A DNA stretch of 64,000 bases from Nocardioides sp. Root190 (GTDB lineage: Bacteria; Actinomycetota; Actinomycetes; Propionibacteriales; Nocardioidaceae), in NCBI RefSeq assembly GCF_001428565.1, contig NZ_LMIA01000009.1, positions 331,358-395,357 of the forward strand, in the 5' to 3' direction. Below the pieces are notes generated by a model, which was not told the origin of the DNA, did no database searches, and saw only the letters and a list, made by a program, of their open reading frames with translations. Below, piece after piece: positions 8,635-18,472 of the stretch. The position numbers were made by a program, and so were the translations under genes. Each line of letters opens with the position of its first letter. The stretch's first letter is position 1.

Positions 8635-9516
8635 TCACTGCGAGATGACATCTGGGTGAATCGGCCGGCGCGTCGCGCGTGTCGCGCCGACGCTGGCGAT
8701 CACCACGCACACGATGGCCAACCACTGGACGGGGGCGAGCTCCTCGCCGACCACGAGCAGGCCGGCCAGCGCGGCCGCTGCCGGCTCGAGGCTCATGAGG
8801 ACACCGAAGGTCGCGGCCGGGAGCGTCCGCAGGGCGGCGAGCTCGGCGCTGTAGGGCACCACCGAGCTCAGCAGGCCGACGGCGGCACCGATCAGCAGGA
8901 TCCGCGTGTCGACCAGGTCGCCGCCGTCGACGGTGACGAGGAACGGGGTGAGGAGCAGGACCGCGACCAGGCTGGCGACAGCCAGGCCGTCGATGCCCTC
9001 CCAGCGGCGTCCGGTCGCCGCGCTGGTCAGGATGTAGCCCGCCCAGGCAGCGCCGGCCAGCAGGGCGAACCCGACGCCCACCGGGTCGAGGTGACCGCGC
9101 TCGAAGCCGAGCAGCAGGACGCCGACCGCGGCCAGGCCCACCCAGCCCAGGTCGCGAGGACGGCGGAAGCCGATGGCCGCCAGCACCAGCGGACCGATGA
9201 ACTCGATCGTGACCGCGACGCCGATCGGGATCCGCGAGAACGACTGGTAGATCGCCCAGTTCATGGTGCCCAGGCACACGCCGTACTGCACGGCGACCAT
9301 CCAGTCGGCGCGGGAGCGGCCGCGCAGGTGCGGGCGGGCCCACAGCAGGAGGACGACCGCGCTGGTCGCCAACCGCAGCCAGGCGACGCCGTTGGGATCG
9401 ATGTCGGTGAACATCAGCTTGGCGAAGCCGGCGCCCAGCTGCACCGAGGTGATGCCGATCAGGACCAGACCGACCGCGACGCCCAAGGAGGGTCGGTGCT
9501 GGTCGGGGCTGCTCAC
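8635..9516 (-). CDS. EamA/DMT family transporter (RhtA-like exporter)
   Basis: A 293-residue protein with about ten membrane helices arranged as two EamA repeats. Features are an early GITSVQLGAGFAKLMF helix, NWAIYQSFSRIPIGVAVTIEF (split over helices 3-4) and LRTLPAATFGVLMSLEPAAA in the second repeat; the latter two stretches are typical of RhtA-type threonine/homoserine exporters. Proteins of this group export amino acids or other small metabolites. The gene is transcribed from the minus strand and ends just before the 77-residue gene. The exported compound is not evident. Confidence 0.85.
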   Translation of the reverse strand: MSSPDQHRPSLGVAVGLVLIGITSVQLGAGFAKLMFTDIDPNGVAWLRLATSAVVLLLWARPHLRGRSRADWMVAVQYGVCLGTMNWAIYQSFSRIPIGVAVTIEFIGPLVLAAIGFRRPRDLGWVGLAAVGVLLLGFERGHLDPVGVGFALLAGAAWAGYILTSAATGRRWEGIDGLAVASLVAVLLLTPFLVTVDGGDLVDTRILLIGAAVGLLSSVVPYSAELAALRTLPAATFGVLMSLEPAAAALAGLLVVGEELAPVQWLAIVCVVIASVGATRATRRPIHPDVISQ

Positions 9517-9565
9517 CGGCTCAACCTAGGCGGTGCCGGCCGCACCCGACGAACGGACGCGACGG

Positions 9566-9601
9566 AACCGCCGGTCCCTCCCCACAGGGGGACCGGCGGT
9601 T
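9566..9601. terminator. Strong hairpin between the secreted-protein and EamA genes
   Basis: A perfect 13-bp inverted repeat, AACCGCCGGTCCC at 9566-9578 and GGGACCGGCGGTT at 9589-9601, with a 10-nt loop. It sits directly after the stop of the secreted-protein gene on the minus strand. The AA/TT ends could give short U-tails on either strand. It most likely ends the transcript of that gene. Confidence 0.75.
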
Positions 9602-9624
9602 CGCGTCTGCACTGCCCTGGTGGG

Positions 9625-11538
9625 CTACTTGGTGACCACCAGGCCGTCGATCCGGACGGACCGGCCGGACTCGCTCGTGACGATGATCTTGAGCGTTCCG
9701 GTGTGCATGCCGGCCCAGGTCTTGATCGGCAGGACCACCTTGTTGGCGGCGGTTCCCTTCAGGCTGATGTTGCGGATCGTGGTGCCGTTCCAGGTCACCC
9801 GGACCGTGCCGCCGGTCGGCGTCTTCGAGGCGACCAGGGCGAGCTCCTTGGCGTGGATGCCCGACCGGGTCAGCGTGCGGCCCTTGGTCGAGGTCGTGCT
9901 CCAGGTGTTCTCGAACACGCCGGTCTTGGCGCTCCGGCTCCAGCCGGAGCCGGCCAGCGAGGTGTCGTCGAGCGGGACGGAGGTGCACTTCTTCTCCGAG
10001 TTGCCGCCGTTGTTGGAGGTGTCGTTGACGCGGGCCTGGAAGCAGTAGGTGGCGCCCGGCAGGACGTCGTACGTCGCCGTCATGGTCGGGGTGTTGTCGA
10101 TGACGACCTTCGGGTCGGTGTGTGCGGCCTGGTTCCAGCGTGCGGTGGTCAGGTAGACGTCCGAGGTGTCCTGCAGCGGCCCGAGCGAGTCGCTGGCGGA
10201 CCAGCTGAGCGGGATCTCCCTGCCGACCGTCGTGCTCGACCCCGGCTTGGTCATGGTCACCGTCGGCGCGCTGCCGTCGAGGAAGCGGGCGAAGGTCCCG
10301 CCGGCGGTGAAGCCCACCAGAACGCCGTTGCCCTGGGCGTCGACGTCGAGAGAGGCGTCGGCGCCGAACCCGGTGCCCGTCGTGACGTGGGTGAAGGGCT
10401 GGGCCACGGTCGTGCGCTGGTGGGTCGTGATCCTGCCGTTGCCGGTGTGCTGGATCATCCGCAGGCTGCCGTCACCCACGCGGGCGATGGGGGCCTGGGG
10501 GTCCGCCAGGGTGTCGTCGAGGTCCTGTGCCGCGCCCGGGTAGGCGCCGTTGAGCGCCGAGGCGTACCGGACCGTCTTGACGCCGTCCTTGTTCGAGACC
10601 CAGGCGAAGAGTGCCGTCCCCGAGCTGTTGATGTCGACGCTGGGGTCGGAGTTGAAGTCGTTCCTGACCTCGACCAGCTCGGCGTCCATCGCGACGCCGG
10701 TCGGCAGGACGCGGCTGGTCTCGATCCGGTAGAAGTTGTTCGAGACCACTGAGTAGACGACCTGGCCCGAGCCGTTCTCGCTGATCGCGACATCGGAGGG
10801 CGACGCGATGTTGCCGGAGTTCTTGGTGCCGTCGCCGACGCTCCAGCCCTTGCCCGGCGTCCGGCGGACGACGGTGAGGACGTTGTTGATGAGGCCGGTG
10901 TAGTTGAAGGAGACCAGCGCCTCGCCCTTGGAGTTGACGTCGAGCGAGGGGCTCACGGAGTCGGACGACGAGATGCTGTCCGGCGCGCCGGGGAAGCCGA
11001 CCTTGGGCCACTCGGTGGCGAACAGCTCGTAGTCGCTGTCGCCGCCGTCCACGGTGGCGACAGCGATGATGCGACCCGAGCCGTCGATGCCGATGTCCGG
11101 CATGCCGTTGACGTCGGAGCCGGCCGGGCTCATCGGGACGACGCCCACTCCGGTCCAGTTGTCCGCTGCCAGCTGGCGGGACACCCGCAGGCGGTCGTCG
11201 CCGGCGACGTTCTCGACCCAGCCCACGGCCACCTCGCCGGCACCGTCGCTGGTGAGCACCAGGCGGTTCGCGCCGACGGCGCTCCGGACGACGTCGTGGC
11301 CGCTCCAGGCGCCGTCGGTCGCCGTGAAGGCGTGGACGGCTCCACCGATGATGGCGGCGGCGACGGCGTCGCCGTTGCCGGTCGAGACCACCTCGACCTC
11401 ACTGACGGCACCCGCAGGGAACGGGATCTCAGTCATGTTCTTCCACGCGACGGCGTGGCTGGGGGCGGCCGGGACACCGAACCCCAGCGTGGTGGCGCCG
11501 AGGAGGAGGGCTGTCGCACCGAGAAGTTGCTTGCGCAT
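9625..11538 (-). CDS. Large secreted protein with beta-propeller-like repeats, unknown function
   Basis: A 637-residue exported protein. ATG 11538 gives MRKQLLGATALLLG, followed by a hydrophobic stretch and an APSHA signal peptidase site, and has an AGAAAGG-like ribosome binding site in front; the frame is open further upstream but without sequence of that kind. Repeats of about 45-50 residues of the type DIGIDGSGRIIAVAT, SLDVNSKGEALVSFNY, SVDINSSGTALFAW and SLDVDAQGNGVLVGF suggest a beta-propeller. The C-terminal 200 residues look like an Ig/fibronectin-type module (MTKPGSSTTVGREIPLSWSA). It may bind surface polysaccharide or act in adhesion, but no enzyme motif is seen. It is divergent from the LAL regulator. 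Confidence 0.78.
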   Translation of the reverse strand: MRKQLLGATALLLGATTLGFGVPAAPSHAVAWKNMTEIPFPAGAVSEVEVVSTGNGDAVAAAIIGGAVHAFTATDGAWSGHDVVRSAVGANRLVLTSDGAGEVAVGWVENVAGDDRLRVSRQLAADNWTGVGVVPMSPAGSDVNGMPDIGIDGSGRIIAVATVDGGDSDYELFATEWPKVGFPGAPDSISSSDSVSPSLDVNSKGEALVSFNYTGLINNVLTVVRRTPGKGWSVGDGTKNSGNIASPSDVAISENGSGQVVYSVVSNNFYRIETSRVLPTGVAMDAELVEVRNDFNSDPSVDINSSGTALFAWVSNKDGVKTVRYASALNGAYPGAAQDLDDTLADPQAPIARVGDGSLRMIQHTGNGRITTHQRTTVAQPFTHVTTGTGFGADASLDVDAQGNGVLVGFTAGGTFARFLDGSAPTVTMTKPGSSTTVGREIPLSWSASDSLGPLQDTSDVYLTTARWNQAAHTDPKVVIDNTPTMTATYDVLPGATYCFQARVNDTSNNGGNSEKKCTSVPLDDTSLAGSGWSRSAKTGVFENTWSTTSTKGRTLTRSGIHAKELALVASKTPTGGTVRVTWNGTTIRNISLKGTAANKVVLPIKTWAGMHTGTLKIIVTSESGRSVRIDGLVVTK

Positions 11539-11647
11539 CGTTGAGCCTTTCTGGAGGGCCGGAGCCCGGTTCTGGAGGGGGATGCCCCCAGACTCGTTCC
11601 GAGTGACCTCGTGGGGCATCCGGGCGCACTACGCAAGCAACGCCGGA

Positions 11648-11659
11648 GACCACGTGGTC
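11648..11659. promoter_or_regulatory. 12-bp palindrome in a divergent intergenic region
   Basis: GACCACGTGGTC is a perfect palindrome between the secreted-protein gene and the LAL regulator gene. Position and symmetry make it a possible operator. The rest of the 266-bp intergenic stretch (11539-11804) holds no gene. Confidence 0.3.
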
Positions 11660-11792
11660 AGCACGGAGACAAGGGCTCCGGGGGTGTTGCTGACACGGGT
11701 AGGAGCAGCGGGACCGGCGGACCTTGCAGTTTTTCTGCGTGATTCCTGCGGGCGACCGGAGACGATCTGGTGAGACCTGGCCACGTCATCAC

Positions 11793-11798
11793 TACGAT
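11793..11798 (+). promoter_or_regulatory. Putative -10 box for the LAL regulator
   Basis: TACGAT lies 6 nt upstream of GTG 11805, the spacing expected for a leaderless transcript. This supports GTG 11805 over the earlier ATG 11724. Confidence 0.4.
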
Positions 11799-11804
11799 GC
11801 CGAG

Positions 11805-14639
11805 GTGCGCTCCCCGGTGCTCGTCTCGCGGACCCTGGAACAGGCGCGCCTCCGTGCGGCCCTGCAGGGCGTGACCGAGGGCCGGGGCGGCCTCTGGGTG
11901 GTGCGCGGCGAGGCCGGCGTGGGCAAGTCACGGTTGGTGGCCGCGCTCGTCGAGGACGCCGAGCGCGCCGACCTGGTGGTGCTGTCCGGTCGAGCGGTCC
12001 GTTCGGCGTCGCCGGTCCCGCTCCGGCCGCTCGCCGAGGCGCTGCTGGCCTGGCTGCGCACGGGCCAGCTCCCGGACGACCGTCAGCTGGCGCCGTACCT
12101 CCCGGCGCTGAGCCGCCTCGCCCCCCAGCTCGGCACCGCGACCGACGACGGCGCCTCCTCGGTGATGTTGATCGGCGAGGCACTGCTCCGCCTGGCCGGG
12201 GCCCTCGGCGGCGCGATGCTGCTGGTCGAGGACCTGCACTGGGCGGACCCGGAGACCCTCAGCGTCCTGGAGTACGTCGCCGACAACGCCACCGACGTCC
12301 CGTTGGTCGTGCTCGCCACGACCCGCCCGCACGAGTCCGTGGTGGTCGGCGACCTGGTCGAGGACCTCCTCGCGCGACGTGCCGCGGAGGTCGTCGACCT
12401 CAGCCCGTTGGCCGACGAGGACATCCACGCGATGCTCGGCGCCTGCCTCGGCGGCGAGCCGCCGCCGGAGGTCGAGGAACGGGTGCGCCGCTACGCCGGC
12501 GGGTACCCCCTCCTGGTCGAGGAGATGCTGGCCGACCTCCAGGCATCGGGTGCCATCGTCAGCGACGAGGGGCGGTGGAGCATCGCCGGCAGTCTGGCGA
12601 CGGTGCAGGTGCCCCGTTCCTACGCCCGTTCCATCGCCGCCCGTCTCGACGCGGTCTCACCCACGGCGAGGGAGGTCATGGAGGCGGCCTCGCTGCTCGG
12701 CACCGAGTTCGACTGGCAGGTCATCGGTGCCGCGCTGCACCACGACGACCGGGCGAGTGCTGAGGCGATCCGCGAGCTGCGCGCCCAGCGGCTCGTCGTG
12801 CCCAGCGGCGACGGCTTCGAGATCCGGCACGCCCTGGTCCGCGAGGGAGTGCTCGCCACCGTCCTCCCGCCCGACAGGCGCCGCCTGGCGGGCGCGCTCG
12901 CCGGAGCCATCGGCAGCCGTGACCGTGGCGAGCAGTCGCACCAGGTGCTCGCGGAGCTGTTCGAGGCGGCCGGCGAGGAGGAGCGCGCCGCTGAGTACTG
13001 GCTGGACTCGGCACGGTCCTCGATCGCGACCGGCGCGTTGACCAGTGCACACGAGGCGCTGGGTCGCGTCCTGGGGCTGGTGGCCGAGCACAGCGACCTC
13101 GCACTCGATGCGCAGGAGGCCGAGGTCGAGGCGCGGTCGCTCGCGGGGGAGGTCCCCACCGCGCTGGCACTCGGGACCTCGCTCATCGAGGAGATGACCG
13201 CACGCGGCGAGGCCGACCGGGTCGCCGCCCTCCGGCTGCGCCTGGCCCGGGCGCTCCTCGCGGGTGGGCTCTGGGACGAGGCCGAGCGGATGCTGGAGCA
13301 GACCGGCGACTCCGACCTCGCCCAGGCCGAGGTCCTGCGCGCGCGCCTCGCGCTGGGCCGTGATGACGCCGAGCTCGCCGTCGACCGGGCGCGGGCAGCG
13401 CTCGACGCCGTGGGTGCCGACCGTCCCGAGGTCGCGTGCGAGGCCTGGGAGATCCTCGGCCGCGCCGCCCGGGGACGGGACGTGGTCGAGGCCGACAGTG
13501 CCTTCGAGGAGGGCTACCGGCTCGCCGACCGTCACGGGCTGGTGCTCTGGCGTTGCCGCCTGCTCGCCGCCCTCGGCGCGGTCGACCTGGTCTCGCGCCG
13601 GCCCACCGACGACCGGCTGGCGGCTGCCCGCCGCATGTCGCTCGCCGCCGGAGCGATCGCGACCGCCGCGCGGGCCGAGCTGGACCTCAACCTGCTCCGG
13701 ATCCGCTACCTCGACCTCGGCGAGGCGATGGCGGCGATCAACAACGCGATCGACGTGATGGGGCGGCTCCGGCTGCCCGACCTCGCGAGCGCCTACCTGA
13801 TCCGCGCCTGCACACACGGGCTGGCGGGCCGCTTCGAGGAGATGGAGTCCGACATCGCTGCGGCGATGCAGCACGACATCGCCGAGCCGATGGCACTGGT
13901 CGGCATCCCCGCGCACGTCCGGGCACCTGTCGCCCTGGCCCACGGCCGTTTCGAGGAGGCCCGGGCCCACTTCGGCGAGGCCATCGCCGGCGCGCGGCAG
14001 TTCCCCGGGATGCCCTTCTCCACCCGCGGCTTCTGGGCCCTGCTCGAGGCTGCGCTCGACGGCGGTGCCGACGCCGGCGCCGCTGCCCGCGACGAGGTGC
14101 GCTTCGGTCCCCAGGCGAGCAGTCCCCACAACCTGTTCGCGCTGCGCTATGCCGACGCGATCGCCCTCGGCCGCGCCGGGCAGCACGAGGAGGCCGAGCG
14201 GGTCTTCGCCGACGCCGAGTGGTCCTTCCCGGGACGCGAACCCTGGATGGAGCTGCACGCCCGCCTGCTCGTCGCGCGCGCCGCGGCGGCCGACGGGTGG
14301 GGCCAGCCGGAGCGCTGGATGCGTCACGTCCTGGACGGACTGGTCGAGTACGGCCTGACCGAGGCGGCCTCGGCGTGCCGGGTCGCGATGCGCGACGCCG
14401 GTTTCGCGGTGCCCCGCAAGGCACCCGGCAGCCAGCGCATCCCCGGCCACCTGCAGGCGCTCGGCGTGACCGCGCGGGAGTACGACGTCCTCGAGCTCGT
14501 CGTGGACGGGCTGCAGAACAAGCAGATCGCCGACCGGTTGTTCCTGTCCGTGCGCACGGTCGAGACCCACGTGACCCGGCTGCTGCAGCGAACCGGCGCC
14601 CCGGACCGGGGCCAGCTGGCGGCGTACCTCACGGCGTGA
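11805..14639 (+). CDS. LAL-type LuxR family transcriptional regulator with AAA ATPase domain
   Basis: A 944-residue regulator. The N-terminal ATPase domain has Walker A GEAGVGKS at 35-42 and a Walker B-like MLLVEDLHWADPE. The middle is a long helical repeat region (TPR-like). The C-terminal 60 residues form a LuxR-type helix-turn-helix (LGVTAREYDVLELVV, LSVRTVETHVTRLL). Such proteins are ATP-dependent activators that sense metabolites or protein partners, often of secondary metabolism or sugar use. It is divergent from the secreted-protein gene, which is a plausible target. GTG 11805 is chosen because a -10 box sits 6 nt upstream. Confidence 0.88.
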   Translation: MRSPVLVSRTLEQARLRAALQGVTEGRGGLWVVRGEAGVGKSRLVAALVEDAERADLVVLSGRAVRSASPVPLRPLAEALLAWLRTGQLPDDRQLAPYLPALSRLAPQLGTATDDGASSVMLIGEALLRLAGALGGAMLLVEDLHWADPETLSVLEYVADNATDVPLVVLATTRPHESVVVGDLVEDLLARRAAEVVDLSPLADEDIHAMLGACLGGEPPPEVEERVRRYAGGYPLLVEEMLADLQASGAIVSDEGRWSIAGSLATVQVPRSYARSIAARLDAVSPTAREVMEAASLLGTEFDWQVIGAALHHDDRASAEAIRELRAQRLVVPSGDGFEIRHALVREGVLATVLPPDRRRLAGALAGAIGSRDRGEQSHQVLAELFEAAGEEERAAEYWLDSARSSIATGALTSAHEALGRVLGLVAEHSDLALDAQEAEVEARSLAGEVPTALALGTSLIEEMTARGEADRVAALRLRLARALLAGGLWDEAERMLEQTGDSDLAQAEVLRARLALGRDDAELAVDRARAALDAVGADRPEVACEAWEILGRAARGRDVVEADSAFEEGYRLADRHGLVLWRCRLLAALGAVDLVSRRPTDDRLAAARRMSLAAGAIATAARAELDLNLLRIRYLDLGEAMAAINNAIDVMGRLRLPDLASAYLIRACTHGLAGRFEEMESDIAAAMQHDIAEPMALVGIPAHVRAPVALAHGRFEEARAHFGEAIAGARQFPGMPFSTRGFWALLEAALDGGADAGAAARDEVRFGPQASSPHNLFALRYADAIALGRAGQHEEAERVFADAEWSFPGREPWMELHARLLVARAAAADGWGQPERWMRHVLDGLVEYGLTEAASACRVAMRDAGFAVPRKAPGSQRIPGHLQALGVTAREYDVLELVVDGLQNKQIADRLFLSVRTVETHVTRLLQRTGAPDRGQLAAYLTA

Positions 14640-14654
14640 GCTCGCCGCAGGACC

Positions 14655-14960
14655 TCACAGGACGATGGCGGGACGCAGCGCCAGGCCGAGGTCGGTGACC
14701 TCCTCGATCCGCTCGCACCACCACGACCGTGCGGTGTCGTGGCCGCCCGGGTCGAGCGCGGCCGTGAGCACCGGGACGACCTCGGGCCCGCTCAGCTCCA
14801 CCAGCACCGTGCACCGGTCCTGGTCCGTGCCCAGCAGCCACCGGCTCGTGACGAAGCCCGGCAACCGGCGCAGCCACGGGGCGACCTCGGCGCGCAGCCG
14901 GGCCAGTACCTCCTCGCTGCGGTCGGGGACGAGCACGAGGGACACCACCAGCGTCGTCAT
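14655..14960 (-). CDS. Small protein with antibiotic-biosynthesis-monooxygenase-like fold
   Basis: A 101-residue protein from ATG 14960. The pattern MTTLVVSLVLVPDRSEEVL, a central APWLRRLPGFVTSRWLLG and later VLVELSG matches dimeric alpha/beta-barrel (ABM or Dabb) proteins: strand, helix, then PGFV and strand. Members include quinol monooxygenases and heme-handling enzymes, but many have no known role. It is convergent with the LAL regulator gene, 15 nt away. The family is fairly likely; the function is unknown. Confidence 0.65.
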   Translation of the reverse strand: MTTLVVSLVLVPDRSEEVLARLRAEVAPWLRRLPGFVTSRWLLGTDQDRCTVLVELSGPEVVPVLTAALDPGGHDTARSWWCERIEEVTDLGLALRPAIVL

Positions 14961-15082
14961 GGCACCAGCGTGCGACCTGGTGCGGGGGTGCTGCATCCGT
15001 GGTGGCCACGGACCTAAGGGCCGATGACTTTTGGGTCTTCCCGGGGTCACAGTGAGGACACGCACGCAACGAGGAGGTTGGG

Positions 15083-16165
15083 ATGACCACGATCCTGATG
15101 GTCGGGACGCGCAAGGGCCTGTGGGTCGGTCGCTCGGAGGACCGCCTCGACTGGACGTTCACCGGGCCGCACCACGACATGGAGGAGGTCTACTCCTGCC
15201 TGGTCGACACGCGGGGGAGCGCGCCACGCCTGTTCGCCGGCACCTCGTCGAGCTGGCTCGGACCGCAGCTGCGCTGGTCCGACGACCTCGGCGAGACCTG
15301 GCAGGAGACGCCCAACGGGGCGATCCGCTTCCCCGAGGGCTCGGGCACGACGCTGGAGCGCATCTGGCAGGTCGTGCCCGGCGCCGACGAGGGTGTCCTG
15401 CACGCCGGCACGGAGCCCGGCGCGATCTTCACCTCCACCGACGGCGGCGCGAGCTTCCGCCTCGAGGAGGGGCTCTGGAACCACCCGCAGCGACCCGAGT
15501 GGGGGGAGGGCTTCGGTGGTCAGGCGTTCCACACCGTGCTGCCGCACCCGACCGACCCGGACTCGATCACGGCCGCGATCTCGACCGGCGGTGTCTACCG
15601 GACCACCGACGGCGGCGCCACGTGGGAGTCCCGCAACCAGGGCATCCGGGCCGACTTCCTGCCCGAGGACCAGCGCTACCCCGAGTTCGGGCAGTGCGTC
15701 CACAAGGTGACCCGGCACCCCAGCCGCCCTGATCGGCTCTACCTGCAGAACCACGGCGGCGTCTACCGCTCCGACGACGAGGGCGGCTCCTGGACCTCCA
15801 TCGGCGAGGACCTGCCCAGCGACTTCGGCTTCCCCATCGTGGTCCACCCGCACCGCCCGGACACGATCTGGGTGTTCCCGCTCGCTGGTGGCGAGGAGGG
15901 GCGCTACCCGCCCGCCGGGCAGGCACGGGTGTGGCGCTCCGACGACGCGGGTGAGAGCTGGACGGCGTACGGCGCGGGGCTCCCGGACGCGTTCTACGTC
16001 GGGGTGATGCGTGACGCCCTGTGCGTCGACTCGTACGAGTCGGCGGGCCTCTACCTCGGGGCCCGCAACGGATCGGTGTGGGCCTCGACCGACGACGGCG
16101 AGACCTGGGAGGAGATCGTCGCGAACCTGCCCGACGTGATGTCGGTCAAGGTGGGTGTGGTCTGA
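15083..16165 (+). CDS. Beta-propeller protein of the BNR/sialidase-like glycosidase group
   Basis: A 360-residue cytoplasmic protein with a strong GAGGAGG ribosome binding site before ATG 15083. It carries repeated BNR-type motifs of the S-x-D-x-G-x-x-W kind: WSDDLGETWQ, TSTDGGASF, TTDGGATWE, RSDDEGGSWT, RSDDAGESWT and STDDGETWEE. These form a six- or seven-bladed propeller. It starts TTILMVGTRKGLWVG, typical of conserved actinobacterial proteins annotated as exo-alpha-sialidase or WD40/YVTN-like. No signal peptide is seen, and the catalytic Arg triad of sialidases is not obvious, so true sialidase activity is doubtful. Confidence 0.82.
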   Translation: MTTILMVGTRKGLWVGRSEDRLDWTFTGPHHDMEEVYSCLVDTRGSAPRLFAGTSSSWLGPQLRWSDDLGETWQETPNGAIRFPEGSGTTLERIWQVVPGADEGVLHAGTEPGAIFTSTDGGASFRLEEGLWNHPQRPEWGEGFGGQAFHTVLPHPTDPDSITAAISTGGVYRTTDGGATWESRNQGIRADFLPEDQRYPEFGQCVHKVTRHPSRPDRLYLQNHGGVYRSDDEGGSWTSIGEDLPSDFGFPIVVHPHRPDTIWVFPLAGGEEGRYPPAGQARVWRSDDAGESWTAYGAGLPDAFYVGVMRDALCVDSYESAGLYLGARNGSVWASTDDGETWEEIVANLPDVMSVKVGVV

Positions 16166-16216
16166 GGCCTGACCCGGTGGGCTGAGATACCCCGCACCGC
16201 GTCCGGAGGCGGCGAC

Positions 16217-16222
16217 TAATCT
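16217..16222 (+). promoter_or_regulatory. Putative -10 box of ilvD
   Basis: TAATCT lies 6 nt upstream of ATG 16229, as expected for a leaderless transcript, and supports this start over GTG 16223. Confidence 0.5.
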
Positions 16223-16228
16223 GTGCAC

Positions 16229-17905
16229 ATGAGCGATGCCCCCGACATCAAGCCCCGTTCGCGCGACGTCACCGACGGCCTGGAGAAGGCCGCCGCCCGT
16301 GGCATGCTCCGCGCGGTGGGGATGGGCGACGAGGACTTCGCCAAGCCGCAGATCGGCGTCGCGTCGAGCTGGAACGAGATCACCCCCTGCAACCTGTCGC
16401 TCGACCGCCTCGCGAAGGCCGTCAAGAACGGCGTGCACGCGGGCGGCGGCTACCCGCTCGAGTTCGGCACCATCTCCGTGTCCGACGGCATCTCGATGGG
16501 CCACGAGGGCATGCACTTCTCGCTGGTCTCCCGCGAGGTCATCGCCGACTCCGTCGAGGTCGTGATGAGTGCCGAGCGCCTCGACGGCTCCGTGCTGCTG
16601 GCGGGCTGCGACAAGTCCCTGCCCGGCATGCTGATGGCGGCCGCGCGCCTCGACCTGGCGAGCGTGTTCCTCTACGCCGGCTCGACCATGCCCGGCAGCG
16701 TCGACGGCAAGGACGTCACGATCATCGACGCCTTCGAGGCCGTCGGTGCGTGCCTGGCGGGCAAGATCACCCGCGAGGAGGTCGACCGCATCGAGCGGGC
16801 GATCTGTCCCGGTGAGGGAGCCTGCGGTGGCATGTACACCGCCAACACGATGGCGGCCGTCGGTGAGGCGCTCGGCATGTCGCTGCCCGGCTCGGCCGCT
16901 CCGCCGGCCGTCGACCGCCGCCGTGACGGCTACGCCCACAAGTCGGGCCAGGCGGTCGTCGAGATGCTGCGCAAGGGCATCACCGCGCGCCAGATCATGA
17001 CCAAGGAGGCCTTCGAGAACGCCATCACCGTGGTGATGGCCCTCGGCGGGTCGACCAACGCCGTGCTCCACCTGCTCGCGATCGCCAACGAGGCCGACGT
17101 CGACCTGACCCTCGACGACTTCAACCGGATCGGCGACAAGGTCCCGCACCTCGCGGACCTCAAGCCGTTCGGCAAGTACGTCATGAACGACGTCGACAAG
17201 ATCGGCGGCATCCCCGTCGTGATGAAGGCGCTGCTCGACGCCGGCCTCATGCACGGCGACTGCCTCACCGTGACCGGCAAGACGATGGCCGAGAACCTCG
17301 CCGAGATCAACCCGCCCGAGCTCGACGACGACGTGATCCACAAGCTGGACCGCCCGATCCACGCCACCGGTGGCCTGACGATCCTCAAGGGCTCACTCGC
17401 CCCGGAGGGCGCGGTCGTCAAGACCGCCGGCTTCGACGCGTCGGTCTTCCGTGGCACCGCGCGGGTGTTCGACGGTGAGCGTGCCGCGCTGGACGCGCTG
17501 GCCGAGGGCAAGATCGTCGCCAACGACGTCGTGGTCATCCGCTACGAAGGTCCCAAGGGCGGTCCCGGCATGCGCGAGATGCTCGCCATCACCGGTGCCA
17601 TCAAGGGCGCCGGCCTGGGCAAGGACGTGCTCCTGATCACCGACGGTCGCTTCTCCGGCGGCACCACCGGCCTGTGCGTCGGCCACATCGCGCCCGAGGC
17701 GGTCGACGCCGGTCCGATCGCCTTCGTCCGCGACGGTGACCCCATCGTCCTCGACGTGCTCAACCGGACGCTGGAGGTCGAGATCGACGACATCGAGGCC
17801 CGCAAGGTCGGCTGGGAGCCCCGGGCACCCAGGTACACCCGCGGTGTCCTCGGCAAGTACGCCAAGACGGTGCAGTCGGCCGCGCTCGGCGCCGTCACCT
17901 CCTAG
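16229..17905 (+). CDS. ilvD: Dihydroxy-acid dehydratase
   Basis: A 558-residue enzyme that dehydrates 2,3-dihydroxy-isovalerate and 2,3-dihydroxy-3-methylvalerate to the 2-keto acids, the third common step of valine, leucine and isoleucine synthesis. Iron-sulfur ligands are seen in [19 protein letters not shown] and [16 protein letters not shown]; further family motifs are [12 protein letters not shown] and [16 protein letters not shown]. Length is normal for the family. ATG 16229 is preferred because of the -10 box. It stands alone, 5.5 kb from ilvBNC, with the flavin-type oxidase gene directly downstream. Confidence 0.97.
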   Translation: MSDAPDIKPRSRDVTDGLEKAAARGMLRAVGMGDEDFAKPQIGVASSWNEITPCNLSLDRLAKAVKNGVHAGGGYPLEFGTISVSDGISMGHEGMHFSLVSREVIADSVEVVMSAERLDGSVLLAGCDKSLPGMLMAAARLDLASVFLYAGSTMPGSVDGKDVTIIDAFEAVGACLAGKITREEVDRIERAICPGEGACGGMYTANTMAAVGEALGMSLPGSAAPPAVDRRRDGYAHKSGQAVVEMLRKGITARQIMTKEAFENAITVVMALGGSTNAVLHLLAIANEADVDLTLDDFNRIGDKVPHLADLKPFGKYVMNDVDKIGGIPVVMKALLDAGLMHGDCLTVTGKTMAENLAEINPPELDDDVIHKLDRPIHATGGLTILKGSLAPEGAVVKTAGFDASVFRGTARVFDGERAALDALAEGKIVANDVVVIRYEGPKGGPGMREMLAITGAIKGAGLGKDVLLITDGRFSGGTTGLCVGHIAPEAVDAGPIAFVRDGDPIVLDVLNRTLEVEIDDIEARKVGWEPRAPRYTRGVLGKYAKTVQSAALGAVTS

Positions 17906-17913
17906 GCCGGACC

Positions 17914-18468
17914 ATGAAGGTCCATGCCCGAGTGGCAGGTCGGATGCGGGAGTTCGTCGAGAGCCAGAAGGTCTTCTTCGTCGCGACCTCGCCACTGGCC
18001 GAGGACGGGCACGTCAACGTGTCGCCGCGGGGCATCCCGGGGACGTTCCGGATGCTCGACGATCTCACCTTCGCGTGGATCGAGACCTCCGGCAGCGGCA
18101 GCGAGACCATCGCCCACCTGCGGGAGAACGGTCGCGTCACGGTGATGTTCTGCGCCTTCGAGGGCGCCCCGAACATCGTCCGCTTCCACGGGAGAGGTCG
18201 CATCGTCACGAGGTACGACGACGAGTACACCCTCCTCGCGCCGCTCTTCGTCGACCTGCCCGGTGCCCGCGCCGTGGTCGTCGTGGACATCGAACGGATC
18301 TCCGACTCCTGCGGCTACGGCGTGCCGCTGATGGACTACGTCGGCGAGCGTGAGCTGCTCCAGCCCTACTTCGCGCGCAAGGGCGTCGAGGGGTCGGCCG
18401 ACTACCGCCGGCTCAAGAACCGCACGAGCATCGACGGCCTGCCGGCCTATGACTTCGACCCGACGTGA
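17914..18468 (+). CDS. Pyridoxamine 5'-phosphate oxidase family protein
   Basis: A 184-residue protein with the split-barrel flavin-binding fold. The motif FFVATSPLAEDGHVNVSPRG near residues 22-41 is typical of the PNPOx-like group, followed by HLRENGRVTVMFCAF. The C-terminus contains SCGYGVPLMDY, found in a subgroup of actinobacterial proteins. It starts 8 nt after ilvD and may be read from the same promoter. The substrate is unknown; the pyridoxine pathway role of classic PdxH is not implied. Confidence 0.85.
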   Translation: MKVHARVAGRMREFVESQKVFFVATSPLAEDGHVNVSPRGIPGTFRMLDDLTFAWIETSGSGSETIAHLRENGRVTVMFCAFEGAPNIVRFHGRGRIVTRYDDEYTLLAPLFVDLPGARAVVVVDIERISDSCGYGVPLMDYVGERELLQPYFARKGVEGSADYRRLKNRTSIDGLPAYDFDPT

Positions 18469-18472
18469 CGCC

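Noticed and set aside
8623..10752. 709-codon plus-strand frame
   Set aside because: It lies antisense to the EamA transporter and secreted-protein genes, which have clear signals and motifs. It is a by-product of high GC codon bias.
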